A stretch of DNA of 7,210 nucleotides from an uncultured Eubacteriales bacterium (GCA_934552695.1 CAKTER010000078.1:1-7210); one strand, 5' to 3'. Positions 1-5,450 are shown, numbered from the stretch's first letter. The notes: a model not told the origin generated them from the letters alone. Program-made: numbers and translations.

Positions 1-596
1 CCGGCGAATATCTGGACGCCCTGTGCCACGCCATAGTGGCCTATACCTCCCGGCTGGCCCAGCCCCTCACCGACCCGCTGGCCCTGTCGGCCACTCGCCG
101 GATTTTGACGTATTTGCCCCGGGCTTACCGGGACGGCGGCGACGAGGAGGCCCGGCACCAAATGGCCCTGGCGGCGCTAGAGGCCGGGGTGTGCATTACC
201 AATTCGTCGGTGACCCTCATCCACGGCCTGTCCCGGCCCATTGGCGCTCTGTTTCATGTGTCCCATGGGCTTTCCAACGCCATGCTGCTGCCCGCCTGTT
301 TAAAGTTTGCGCTGGACGGGGCCATGAGCCGGTTTGCCGACCTGGCCCGGATGGCCGGGGTGTGCCAAAGTGCCGGCGATAAGGAGGCGGCCGGGGATTT
401 GCTGGCGGCAGTGGAAGCCCTGTGCCGGGTGTGCGAGATCCCTACCCCGGCCAAGTACGGACTGGACAAAGCGACGTTTTATTTTGCTATGGATAAAATG
501 GCCGACGACGCCCTGGCCTCGGGCTCCCCGGGCAACACCCGAAAGCCGGTGACCCGGGCCGACTGCTTGGCCATTTACCAAAGCTTGTGGGATTAA
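1..596 (+). CDS. Iron-containing alcohol dehydrogenase, C-terminal part (5' truncated)
   Basis: The gene enters from the left; its frame starts at base 3 and ends at TAA 594-596, leaving 197 codons, roughly the C-terminal half of a family normally near 380-400 residues. It belongs to the group III, Fe-dependent NAD(P)H alcohol/aldehyde oxidoreductases of the cytosol. The metal-binding D-x3-H motif is visible as DALCHAIVAY (Asp at 15-17, His at 27-29). The second metal motif is HGLSRPIGALFHVSHGLSNA, with the likely ligand histidines at 222-224 and 264-266. That places all four family metal ligands in the window. Where many relatives have HALAHPLG this protein has HGLSRPIG, so the second His of that motif is Arg. 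The substrate cannot be read from the sequence. It lies 35 bases upstream of an M20 carbamoylase with no terminator between, so the two are probably co-transcribed. An aldehyde reductase for a semialdehyde made from a ureido acid would fit, but that is inference. Confidence 0.9.
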   Translation, partial: GEYLDALCHAIVAYTSRLAQPLTDPLALSATRRILTYLPRAYRDGGDEEARHQMALAALEAGVCITNSSVTLIHGLSRPIGALFHVSHGLSNAMLLPACLKFALDGAMSRFADLARMAGVCQSAGDKEAAGDLLAAVEALCRVCEIPTPAKYGLDKATFYFAMDKMADDALASGSPGNTRKPVTRADCLAIYQSLWD

Positions 597-617
597 AAAA
601 GACCGGAGACCCGGCCC

Positions 618-624
618 AAGGAGG
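618..624 (+). promoter_or_regulatory. Shine-Dalgarno that decides the carbamoylase start
   Basis: AAGGAGG lies in the 35-base gap after the dehydrogenase stop. Two in-frame ATGs follow: one at 626, only 1 base after the motif, and one at 632, 7 bases after it. The second has normal spacing and was chosen. Confidence 0.75.
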
Positions 625-631
625 TATGGAT

Positions 632-1897
632 ATGTACAAATGCAGCGAAAGCAGAATGGAAGATAAAATCAAAACCTTTTCCCGCTTTGGGGACGCCGGT
701 CACGGCGGGATTACCCGGTACTCCCTGTCCCCCGAGGCCCTTTTGGCCCGGCAGGAGTTTGAAAAGCGGATGAAAGCCATTGGCGCCACCATCGAGGTGG
801 ACGATGTGGGGGATATGTACGCCACCCTTCCGGGCAGCGACCCCACCGCCAAACGCATTGTCATGGGCTCCCATGTGGACTCGGTAAAAAACGGCGGTAA
901 CTACGACGGGATTTTGGGCGTGATGTCGGCCATGGAGGTGCTGGAAACCGTGGCGGAGCAAAACATCCCCCACAAGCACCCCTTAACGGCCATGATTTGG
1001 ACCAACGAGGAAGGCTCCCTGTATCCCCCGGCCATGATGTGCTCCGGGATTGTGTGCTACGACTACCTGCCGGAGGATATCCGCAGCAAGTTCCAATACG
1101 AGGATATGATGGCCTCGAAAAGCGTCCTCGACCCCACCAAAACCTTTGGGGAGGCGCTGGCGGCCTCGGGGTATCAGGGGGACAAAAAATTCCGGCTTTC
1201 CCCCGACCGCTACCAATATATGTTTGAGACCCACATTGAGCAGGGCCCCATTTTGGAGGATAACGGCAACGACATTGGCGTGGTGGACTGCGTTTTGGGG
1301 ATGTTCAACTACCGGTTAAAGTTTTATGGCCAAACTGTCCACGCCGGGACCTTCCCCATGCCCAAGCGGCACGATGCGTTTTGGGCGGCGGCCCAGGCCC
1401 TGTGCTACCTCCACGAAAAAATCGATGCGTTGGGCATTCCCGAGCTGGTTTATACCACCGGCGAGGTGGTTTGCCACCCCTGCGTCCATACCTGTGTGCC
1501 GGATTATTTTGATTTTTCGCTGGATGTGCGGCACGAGGACCCCAAGGCCCTGGAGCGGGTGCTGGCGGTGGTAAAGAGCTGTGCCGAAATGACCTGGGGC
1601 AACGGCTGCACCTGCCAGGTGGAAAAGGCCTGGAACCGGGACACCGTGTATTGGGACAAAACCCTGGTGGGGTATGTGAAGGCTGCCGCCGAGGAGCTGG
1701 GGGTCAGCCACCAGTACATCCACTCCGGCGCCGGGCACGACGCCCAGTTTTGCAGCTATGTGATTCCCACCACCATGATTTTTGTCCAGTCGAAGGACGG
1801 GCTGAGCCATTGCGAGCCGGAGTTTTCCTCGGTGACCCATTGTACCGAGGGGGCTACGGTGATGCTGAACGCCGTACTGCGGGCAGATCAGGATTGA
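632..1897 (+). CDS. M20-family Zn-dependent N-carbamoyl-amino-acid hydrolase (HyuC/AllC/beta-ureidopropionase type)
   Basis: The 421-residue product matches the usual 410-420 of the hydantoinase/carbamoylase branch of peptidase family M20. These cytosolic enzymes hydrolyse the ureido group of N-carbamoyl amino acids, allantoate or ureidopropionate to the amine, CO2 and ammonia. The expected two-metal site is complete: GSHVDSV (His81), GNYDGILGV (Asp92), TNEEGS (Glu126 as likely catalytic base, Glu127 as ligand), ETHIEQGP (His201) and GLSHCEPE (His393). Also present are QTVHAGTFPM-PKRHDA (234-249), in the dimerisation/lid region, and SGAGHDAQ (365-372). In the substrate-carboxylate region, relatives usually read PN-x2-NVIP; this protein reads HPCVHTCVP (282-290), so the usual Asn residues are Cys284 and Thr287, while the Arg of LDVR (300) is kept. 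There are 13 cysteines. The start at 632 is set by the Shine-Dalgarno at 618-624; frames from 587 or 626 would place the start before or right against that motif. Family is secure; substrate is not. A beta-ureidopropionase or another carbamoylase are both possible. Confidence 0.9.
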   Translation: MYKCSESRMEDKIKTFSRFGDAGHGGITRYSLSPEALLARQEFEKRMKAIGATIEVDDVGDMYATLPGSDPTAKRIVMGSHVDSVKNGGNYDGILGVMSAMEVLETVAEQNIPHKHPLTAMIWTNEEGSLYPPAMMCSGIVCYDYLPEDIRSKFQYEDMMASKSVLDPTKTFGEALAASGYQGDKKFRLSPDRYQYMFETHIEQGPILEDNGNDIGVVDCVLGMFNYRLKFYGQTVHAGTFPMPKRHDAFWAAAQALCYLHEKIDALGIPELVYTTGEVVCHPCVHTCVPDYFDFSLDVRHEDPKALERVLAVVKSCAEMTWGNGCTCQVEKAWNRDTVYWDKTLVGYVKAAAEELGVSHQYIHSGAGHDAQFCSYVIPTTMIFVQSKDGLSHCEPEFSSVTHCTEGATVMLNAVLRADQD

Positions 1898-1902
1898 GAA
1901 CA

Positions 1903-1946
1903 GAAAAAAGCGGAGCCGCTGTCCTTTCAACGGTTCCGCTTTTTCT
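1903..1946. terminator. Bidirectional rho-independent terminator between convergent genes
   Basis: AAAAAGCGGAGCCG (1905-1918) pairs with CGGTTCCGCTTTTT (1931-1944) around a 12-base loop, with a single G-T pair. The stem ends in a T run on the + strand and, through the A run at 1904-1909, a T run on the - strand as well. It starts 6 bases after the carbamoylase stop and ends 6 bases before the stop of the opposing gene at 1952, so it can end both transcripts. Confidence 0.9.
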
Positions 1947-1951
1947 GGTTT

Positions 1952-2446
1952 TTAGGGAATGCGCCCGGCGGGGCTTGCCAGATTTTCCACCGGCACCCCT
2001 TTTTTTTGGGCATAGGCCACAGTATAGGCCGTACCACCCTCCCCCTGCCGGAGGTAGCACAGGCAGTAGCTGCTATGGTCCACCAAATACCGGTTCCGGA
2101 CGTGGAAGCAGCCCCGATAATACCGGGGAGACAGGGTGACCACGCTGGCAGCCTGCCGCAGGAGCCGTAGCTGGCGGCGCTGCTCGTCGCTGAGAAGCTC
2201 CCGGGCCAGCTGAGTGCGGTCGTAGGGCAGTACCAGGTGCAGCCGCAAAGGCAGGGCATGTTGGGCGGCTGTGTCCAGCACGGCTTCCCCGGCCAGCAGG
2301 TCGAAGCCTGCGGCTCCGCCGGAATAAAAATCGGTATAGCCTTGGGAATAGAGGCGCAGCAGGGCGGCGTGTAACCGCAGCTGTAGGGTCGTAAGGTCAG
2401 CGGGCAGCTCCCGGTGGCCGGTAAAACAGCAGGCGTGAGCGTTCAC
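1952..2446 (-). CDS. SLOG-superfamily protein, DUF1273 / YpsA-YspA-like
   Basis: The 164-residue product opens with CCFTGHRELP (FTGHR at 8-12), the N-terminal signature of the DUF1273/YpsA-like proteins. It continues with FYSGGAAGFDLLAGE (SGGAAGFD at 42-49), the glycine-rich nucleotide-binding loop of the SLOG Rossmann-like fold. A C-terminal GGTAYTVAYAQKKGVPVENL segment matches the last strand and helix of the same fold. SLOG domains are thought to bind nucleotides or nucleotide-like ligands. B. subtilis and S. aureus YpsA have been linked to cell division, but the biochemical activity of this small stand-alone class is not settled. No signal peptide or membrane segment is seen. The start is GTG at 2446, 7 bases after AAGGAGG; an in-frame ATG at 2452 is only 1 base from that motif. 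It follows the hotdog thioesterase gene on the same strand after 108 bases and is probably read from that gene's promoter. It ends against the bidirectional terminator. Function unknown. Confidence 0.85.
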   Translation of the reverse strand: MNAHACCFTGHRELPADLTTLQLRLHAALLRLYSQGYTDFYSGGAAGFDLLAGEAVLDTAAQHALPLRLHLVLPYDRTQLARELLSDEQRRQLRLLRQAASVVTLSPRYYRGCFHVRNRYLVDHSSYCLCYLRQGEGGTAYTVAYAQKKGVPVENLASPAGRIP

Positions 2447-2453
2447 GGGCATA

Positions 2454-2460
2454 CCTCCTT
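2454..2460 (-). promoter_or_regulatory. Shine-Dalgarno that decides the SLOG gene start
   Basis: On the minus strand AAGGAGG is followed by T, ATG, CCC, GTG. The ATG is 1 base away and the in-frame GTG is 7 bases away, so the GTG at 2446 is the better-spaced start. The layout repeats that seen before the carbamoylase gene. Confidence 0.65.
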
Positions 2461-2554
2461 CGGGGGAAGAGGACGGACAAGGGAAAAGGGACAAAGGAAA
2501 GCAAGGATAAAGGCTGCCGGGAAAAAGCGGTTTTTGGCCGGGCGGCCGGGGCGG

Positions 2555-3064
2555 TTAGCCCTTAAAGTTGGCGGGCAGGCTTTTGACAATCATAAACGCC
2601 GCTTCGGCCGAGGCCAGCAGCTGGCCGTTGGACTGGGCCCGGGCGGTGGAGCGCAGGTTCAGGATGGTTTTGCCTTGGCTGACCACCTGCGTTTCCACAA
2701 TGAGGGTCTCTCCCAGCCGGACCGGCTTAATAAAGTGGGTGGTGAGGTCCAGGGTGGTTACATAGTGGCCCCGGGCCACATACCCGGTCAGCATTCCCAT
2801 GGCGGCGTCGAACACGGTGGTGACAATGCCGCCCATCATGTTGTCCCGGGGGCTGACCTCCCAGCGCAGGCAGGGGAAAGCCATGACCAGAGTGACGGTT
2901 TCGGCGTTGTAGGAAATGTATTCGCTTTCCAGCATCGAGGTGATGCCGGGAGTGGATTTGTCGTTGCAGTAGGCCACAGCTTGCCGGAACAGGGTGTCGG
3001 GGTCGGCACCGAGAGCCTCCATAAAGGCGGCGTTGGGCAGGGTTTTGTCGGGGTTGGGATTCAT
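2555..3064 (-). CDS. PaaI-like hotdog-fold thioesterase (4HBT family)
   Basis: The 169-residue product has the single hotdog domain of PaaI/YbgC-type acyl-CoA thioesterases, which hydrolyse small or aromatic acyl-CoA thioesters in the cytosol. The core segment is NMMGGIVTTVFDAAMG (75-90), the long central helix of the fold; Asp86 occupies the position of the catalytic acid in PaaI-like enzymes. It is followed by the strand VTTLDLTTHFIKPVRLGE (102-119), typical of the family. Most relatives carry HGG at the start of the helix; here it is MGG, so the usual His is Met77 or Met78. The N-terminal 40 residues precede the domain and are not recognisable. ATG at 3064 has AGGAGG at 3073-3078 on the minus strand, 8 bases upstream. 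A strong promoter with a palindrome lies just beyond. It appears to be first in a two-gene unit with the SLOG gene. No neighbour names its substrate. Confidence 0.85.
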   Translation of the reverse strand: MNPNPDKTLPNAAFMEALGADPDTLFRQAVAYCNDKSTPGITSMLESEYISYNAETVTLVMAFPCLRWEVSPRDNMMGGIVTTVFDAAMGMLTGYVARGHYVTTLDLTTHFIKPVRLGETLIVETQVVSQGKTILNLRSTARAQSNGQLLASAEAAFMIVKSLPANFKG

Positions 3065-3097
3065 AACAGGCTCCTCCTAAAAAATAAATGGAATAAA

Positions 3098-3114
3098 AAA
3101 GTATACCATACTTT
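3098..3114. promoter_or_regulatory. Perfect inverted repeat over the -10 box, candidate operator
   Basis: AAAGTATACCATACTTT is a perfect 7-bp inverted repeat around a 3-base centre. It covers the whole -10 box and the extended -10 element of the minus-strand promoter, where a bound repressor would block polymerase. It contains a GTATAC core similar to some GntR/FadR-type operators, but no regulator gene is in the window. It is inferred from symmetry and position only. Confidence 0.45.
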
Positions 3115-3128
3115 CTAAAATTTTGCAA
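3100..3128 (-). promoter_or_regulatory. Sigma-A type promoter of the thioesterase/SLOG unit
   Basis: On the minus strand TTGCAA (3123-3128) is separated by exactly 17 bases from TATACT (3100-3105). TGG directly precedes the -10 box, forming an extended -10 element. Transcription would start near 3093, giving a leader of about 28 bases before the thioesterase ATG. Confidence 0.75.
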
Positions 3129-3247
3129 AACCGGACGAAAGGGAGGGGAATGGCGAGGGTGTTACGGGCTTCTTTCTCGTCCCACCCGCTTCTTTTTCTT
3201 GGACTCTTTTCGTTCCGGCTTTTCGCTGCCCCTTTTTCACTCTCCCA
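3129..3247. other. Rest of the divergent spacer, no gene seen
   Basis: This stretch links the minus-strand promoter to the tandem array. After about base 3170 it is C/T-rich on the + strand, with fragments such as CCACCCGCTTCTTTTTC that may be worn repeat units. Open frames through it are low-complexity and have no credible start signal. No RNA structure, terminator or further promoter was recognised. Confidence 0.5.
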
Positions 3248-3475
3248 TTACCCCACTCCATTTCCTTTTTCGTCCTCCGCCACCCCACTCCATTTCCTTT
3301 TTTCATCTTCCGCCACTCCGCCCTTTTCCCCTTTTCATCCCCGTCACCCCACTCCATTCCCCTTTTCTCTTTTTCATCTTCCGCTACCCCACTCCATTTC
3401 CTTTTTTCATCTTCCGCTACCCCGCCCCTTTCCCCTTTTCAGCTCCCGTTACCCCGCCCTCCCCTCCTCTCGCCG
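3248..3475 (+). repeat. Degenerate tandem array, unit about 33 bp, pyrimidine-rich on the + strand
   Basis: Seven head-to-tail units can be laid out at 3248-3279, 3280-3312, 3313-3343, 3344-3383, 3384-3416, 3417-3448 and 3449-3475. Typical units open with YNACCCCACTCCA, continue with TTTCC and a T run, and close with TTCATCTTCCG. Units 2 and 5 differ at one base; units 3, 6 and 7 are more diverged (ACTCC or GCCC variants); unit 4 has about 7 extra bases. From 3241 to 3480 only 34 of 240 bases are purines on the + strand. Unit lengths of 32, 33, 31, 40, 33, 32 and 27 break any reading frame, so this is not a protein repeat. The C/T bias extends left to about 3170 without clear units. The array fills most of the divergent spacer between the thioesterase and argS promoters. 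Function unknown; an unusual DNA structure or a protein-binding array are possible. Confidence 0.8.
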
Positions 3476-3482
3476 CCTTTTC

Positions 3483-3511
3483 TTGCCAACCACCGGGAAA
3501 TGTGATACCAT
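3483..3511 (+). promoter_or_regulatory. Putative argS promoter
   Basis: TTGCCA (3483-3488) and TACCAT (3506-3511) are 17 bases apart, and TGA just before the -10 box makes it an extended -10. The start would fall near 3518, giving a leader of about 55 bases. The leader contains no T-box specifier or antiterminator sequence. The -10 box is a weak match, hence the moderate confidence. Confidence 0.5.
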
Positions 3512-3572
3512 AAAAGTTAACGGATTCACGCTGTAAGGCGAAACAGAAATTATCATACTTGAGGTGTTGCAT

Positions 3573-5258
3573 ATGCGTTTTCAAACGGAAATTGCGGAAG
3601 CCATTGCCCGGCAGCTCTCTTTGGAGCCCGCCGAGGTCGAGGCCGCTATGACCCTGCCCCCCGACCCCACCATGGGGGATTTGGCCTACCCCTGCTTTAA
3701 GCTGGCCAAGGTGCTGCGGAAAAACCCGGCGCAAATAGCTACCGATTTGGCGGCGGCGCTAACGGGCCTGCCCGGTGTGGCGGAGATTACCACAAAAGGA
3801 GCTTATGTAAACTTAACCCTGGACAAAACGGCGCTGGCTACCGAGGTTTTGTCGGAGGTGGCCCGGAACCGGGATGATTTTGGCCGGCGGGCGGCCAACG
3901 GAAAAACCGTGGTCATCGACTACTCCTCCCCCAATATTGCCAAGCCCTTTCATGTGGGCCATCTGCGCTCTACGGTGATTGGCGGCGCTTTATACCGCAT
4001 TTACGGCTATTTGGGTTACCATTGCGTGGGCATCAACCATTTGGGAGACTGGGGCACCCAGTTTGGCAAGCTGATTGTGGCCTACAAAAAATGGGGCAGC
4101 CGGGAAGCGGTGGAAAAGGACGGCATTACCGAGCTGTTACGAATTTATGTGAAGTTCCACGAAGAGGCCGAAAAGGACCCCTCTCTGGATGACGAGGCCC
4201 GGGCCTGGTTTGTGAAAATGCAGGAAAAGGACCCCGAGGCCCTGTCCCTGTGGCAGTGGTTTAAGGACATCAGCATGAAGGAATTTGAACGGGTCTACCA
4301 TATGTTGGGCGTGACCTTTGATTCCTACGCCGGGGAAAGCTTTTACAATGACAAAATGGAAGCCGTTGTAGACGAGTTGAAGGAAAAGGGATTGCTGAAG
4401 GAAAGCCAAGGGGCCATGATTGTCGATTTGGAGGATGCCGGAATGCCGCCCTGCCTGATTTTGCGGAAGGACGGCGGCACCCTGTACGCTACCCGGGATT
4501 TGGCGGCGGCGTTTTATCGCAAGCAAACCTATCACTTTGACAAGTGCCTGTATTTGACGGCGACGGACCAGATTCTCCACTTTGCTCAATGGTTTAAGGT
4601 GGTGGAAAAAATGGGCTACGACTGGGCCAATCAGCTGGTTCACGTTCCCTTTGGCTTGGTCAGCCTGCCCAATGGGAAGCTTTCCACCCGGAAAGGCAAT
4701 GTGGTGCTGATGGAGGACTTGCTGAATCAGGCGGTGGCTCGTACCCAAGCCATTATTGCCGAAAAGAATCCCGACCTGCCCAACAAAGAGGAAGTGGCGC
4801 AGCAGGTGGGCATTGGCGCAGTTATTTTTGATGACCTTTACAACGGCCGGAAAAAGGAAATTGTATTCGACTGGGACCGGATGCTGAATTTTGACGGCGA
4901 GACCGGCCCCTATGTCCAGTACACCCACGCCCGGACTTGCAGCCTGCTGAAGAAAATGCCAGCCCCCGAAACCTGTGACTTTGGCCTGCTGACCGACCCG
5001 GCTTCGGTGGCCGTGGTGAAGCTTTTGGACGCCTTCCCCGCAAAAATCGAAGAAGCGGCGGATAAGAATGAGCCTTTTGTGATTAGCCGGCACATTGTGG
5101 ATTTGGCGCAAGCCTTTAACAAATTCTATCACGACAACCCGATTTTGAGCAGCGAACCGGCGGTGCGGAACGCCCGGCTGTTCCTGACAGCCTGTGTGGA
5201 AACGGTGCTGCGGCAGGGATTGTGGCTGCTTGGGATTCAGGCCCCGGAACAAATGTAA
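3573..5258 (+). CDS. argS: Arginyl-tRNA synthetase
   Basis: This class Ic synthetase charges tRNA-Arg with arginine using ATP in the cytosol. The 561-residue length is normal for bacterial ArgRS (about 550-580). Domain order is canonical: an N-terminal ArgRS-specific tRNA-recognition domain (about 1-85), a catalytic Rossmann domain with SSPNIAKPFHVGHLRST (HIGH motif as HVGH, 127-130), then KLSTRKGN (369-376) as the KMSKS counterpart, and a helical DALR anticodon-binding domain from about 445. The family segment DGETGPYVQYTHAR is at 441-454. The second Lys of KMSKS is absent, as in many ArgRSs, and Lys124 just before HVGH is the residue generally seen in that group. ATG at 3573 has GAGG at 3561-3564, 8 bases upstream; upstream GTG 3564 and TTG 3567 overlap that motif and are unlikely starts. 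The gene has its own promoter and terminator, so it is probably monocistronic. It shows no T-box leader. Confidence 0.97.
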   Translation: MRFQTEIAEAIARQLSLEPAEVEAAMTLPPDPTMGDLAYPCFKLAKVLRKNPAQIATDLAAALTGLPGVAEITTKGAYVNLTLDKTALATEVLSEVARNRDDFGRRAANGKTVVIDYSSPNIAKPFHVGHLRSTVIGGALYRIYGYLGYHCVGINHLGDWGTQFGKLIVAYKKWGSREAVEKDGITELLRIYVKFHEEAEKDPSLDDEARAWFVKMQEKDPEALSLWQWFKDISMKEFERVYHMLGVTFDSYAGESFYNDKMEAVVDELKEKGLLKESQGAMIVDLEDAGMPPCLILRKDGGTLYATRDLAAAFYRKQTYHFDKCLYLTATDQILHFAQWFKVVEKMGYDWANQLVHVPFGLVSLPNGKLSTRKGNVVLMEDLLNQAVARTQAIIAEKNPDLPNKEEVAQQVGIGAVIFDDLYNGRKKEIVFDWDRMLNFDGETGPYVQYTHARTCSLLKKMPAPETCDFGLLTDPASVAVVKLLDAFPAKIEEAADKNEPFVISRHIVDLAQAFNKFYHDNPILSSEPAVRNARLFLTACVETVLRQGLWLLGIQAPEQM

Positions 5259-5264
5259 TTTTTC

Positions 5265-5292
5265 AACCCGGCTTCGGCCGGGTTTTTCTTTT
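5265..5292 (+). terminator. Rho-independent terminator of argS
   Basis: AACCCGGC (5265-5272) and GCCGGGTT (5277-5284) form a perfect 8-bp stem closed by a TTCG tetraloop and followed by a T-rich tail (five T, C, four T). It begins 6 bases after the argS stop and separates argS from the par locus. Confidence 0.93.
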
Positions 5293-5330
5293 GCCAAAAG
5301 CCGGAAGCAGCCCACTCCCTTTCGCCACGG

Positions 5331-5346
5331 TGTTTCACGTGAAACA
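5331..5346. promoter_or_regulatory. parS: parS site 1
   Basis: TGTTTCACGTGAAACA is a perfect 16-bp palindrome and matches the bacterial chromosomal parS consensus exactly. ParB (Spo0J) encoded downstream is expected to load here as a CTP-dependent clamp and spread along the DNA. It sits between the argS terminator and the parA promoter. Confidence 0.95.
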
Positions 5347-5415
5347 CTTCGATTTGGCTTAAATGGATAGGCAACGAGCGCCGATAGGCGGCTCCAAAAA
5401 TAAAAAACGAAAAAA

Positions 5416-5431
5416 TGTTTCACGTGAAACA
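5416..5431. promoter_or_regulatory. parS: parS site 2
   Basis: This second perfect TGTTTCACGTGAAACA is 85 bases, about eight helical turns, after the first, so both sites face the same side of the DNA. It ends 19 bases before the -35 box of the parA promoter. A run of A tracts (5396-5400, 5402-5407, 5410-5415) leads directly into it. Confidence 0.95.
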
Positions 5432-5450
5432 GGGAAAACGGGGAAAAACC

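Noticed and set aside
1316..1930. 204-codon open frame on the minus strand over the carbamoylase
   Set aside because: It begins inside the bidirectional terminator region and lies opposite conserved catalytic motifs; no domain is recognisable.
2521..2554. Possible terminator between the thioesterase and SLOG genes (GGCC-GCCC-GGCC followed by A-rich sequence on the minus strand)
   Set aside because: The stem is only 4 bp and is followed by A rather than T on the transcribed strand, so a functional terminator is not supported.
3131..3218. Long-range inverted repeat CCGGACGAAAG / CTTTTCGTTCCGG
   Set aside because: It needs two bulges and a loop of about 60 bases, lies outside the predicted transcripts, and is probably chance in biased sequence.
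3384..3416. Micro-ORF ATGAAAAAAGG... ending TAG on the minus strand of repeat unit 5 (eight codons)
   Set aside because: The near-identical unit 2 lacks the stop and other units break the frame, so it is not conserved even within the array.
3115..3536. Repetitive proline/phenylalanine-rich (+) and Lys/Gly/Trp-rich (-) peptides read from the tandem array
   Set aside because: Unit lengths of 31, 32 and 40 bases shift the frame from unit to unit, so no peptide repeat is preserved.
3512..3572. Possible T-box riboswitch upstream of argS
   Set aside because: The predicted leader is only about 55 bases and has no GGTGGNACCGCG-like T-box sequence or terminator/antiterminator pair.
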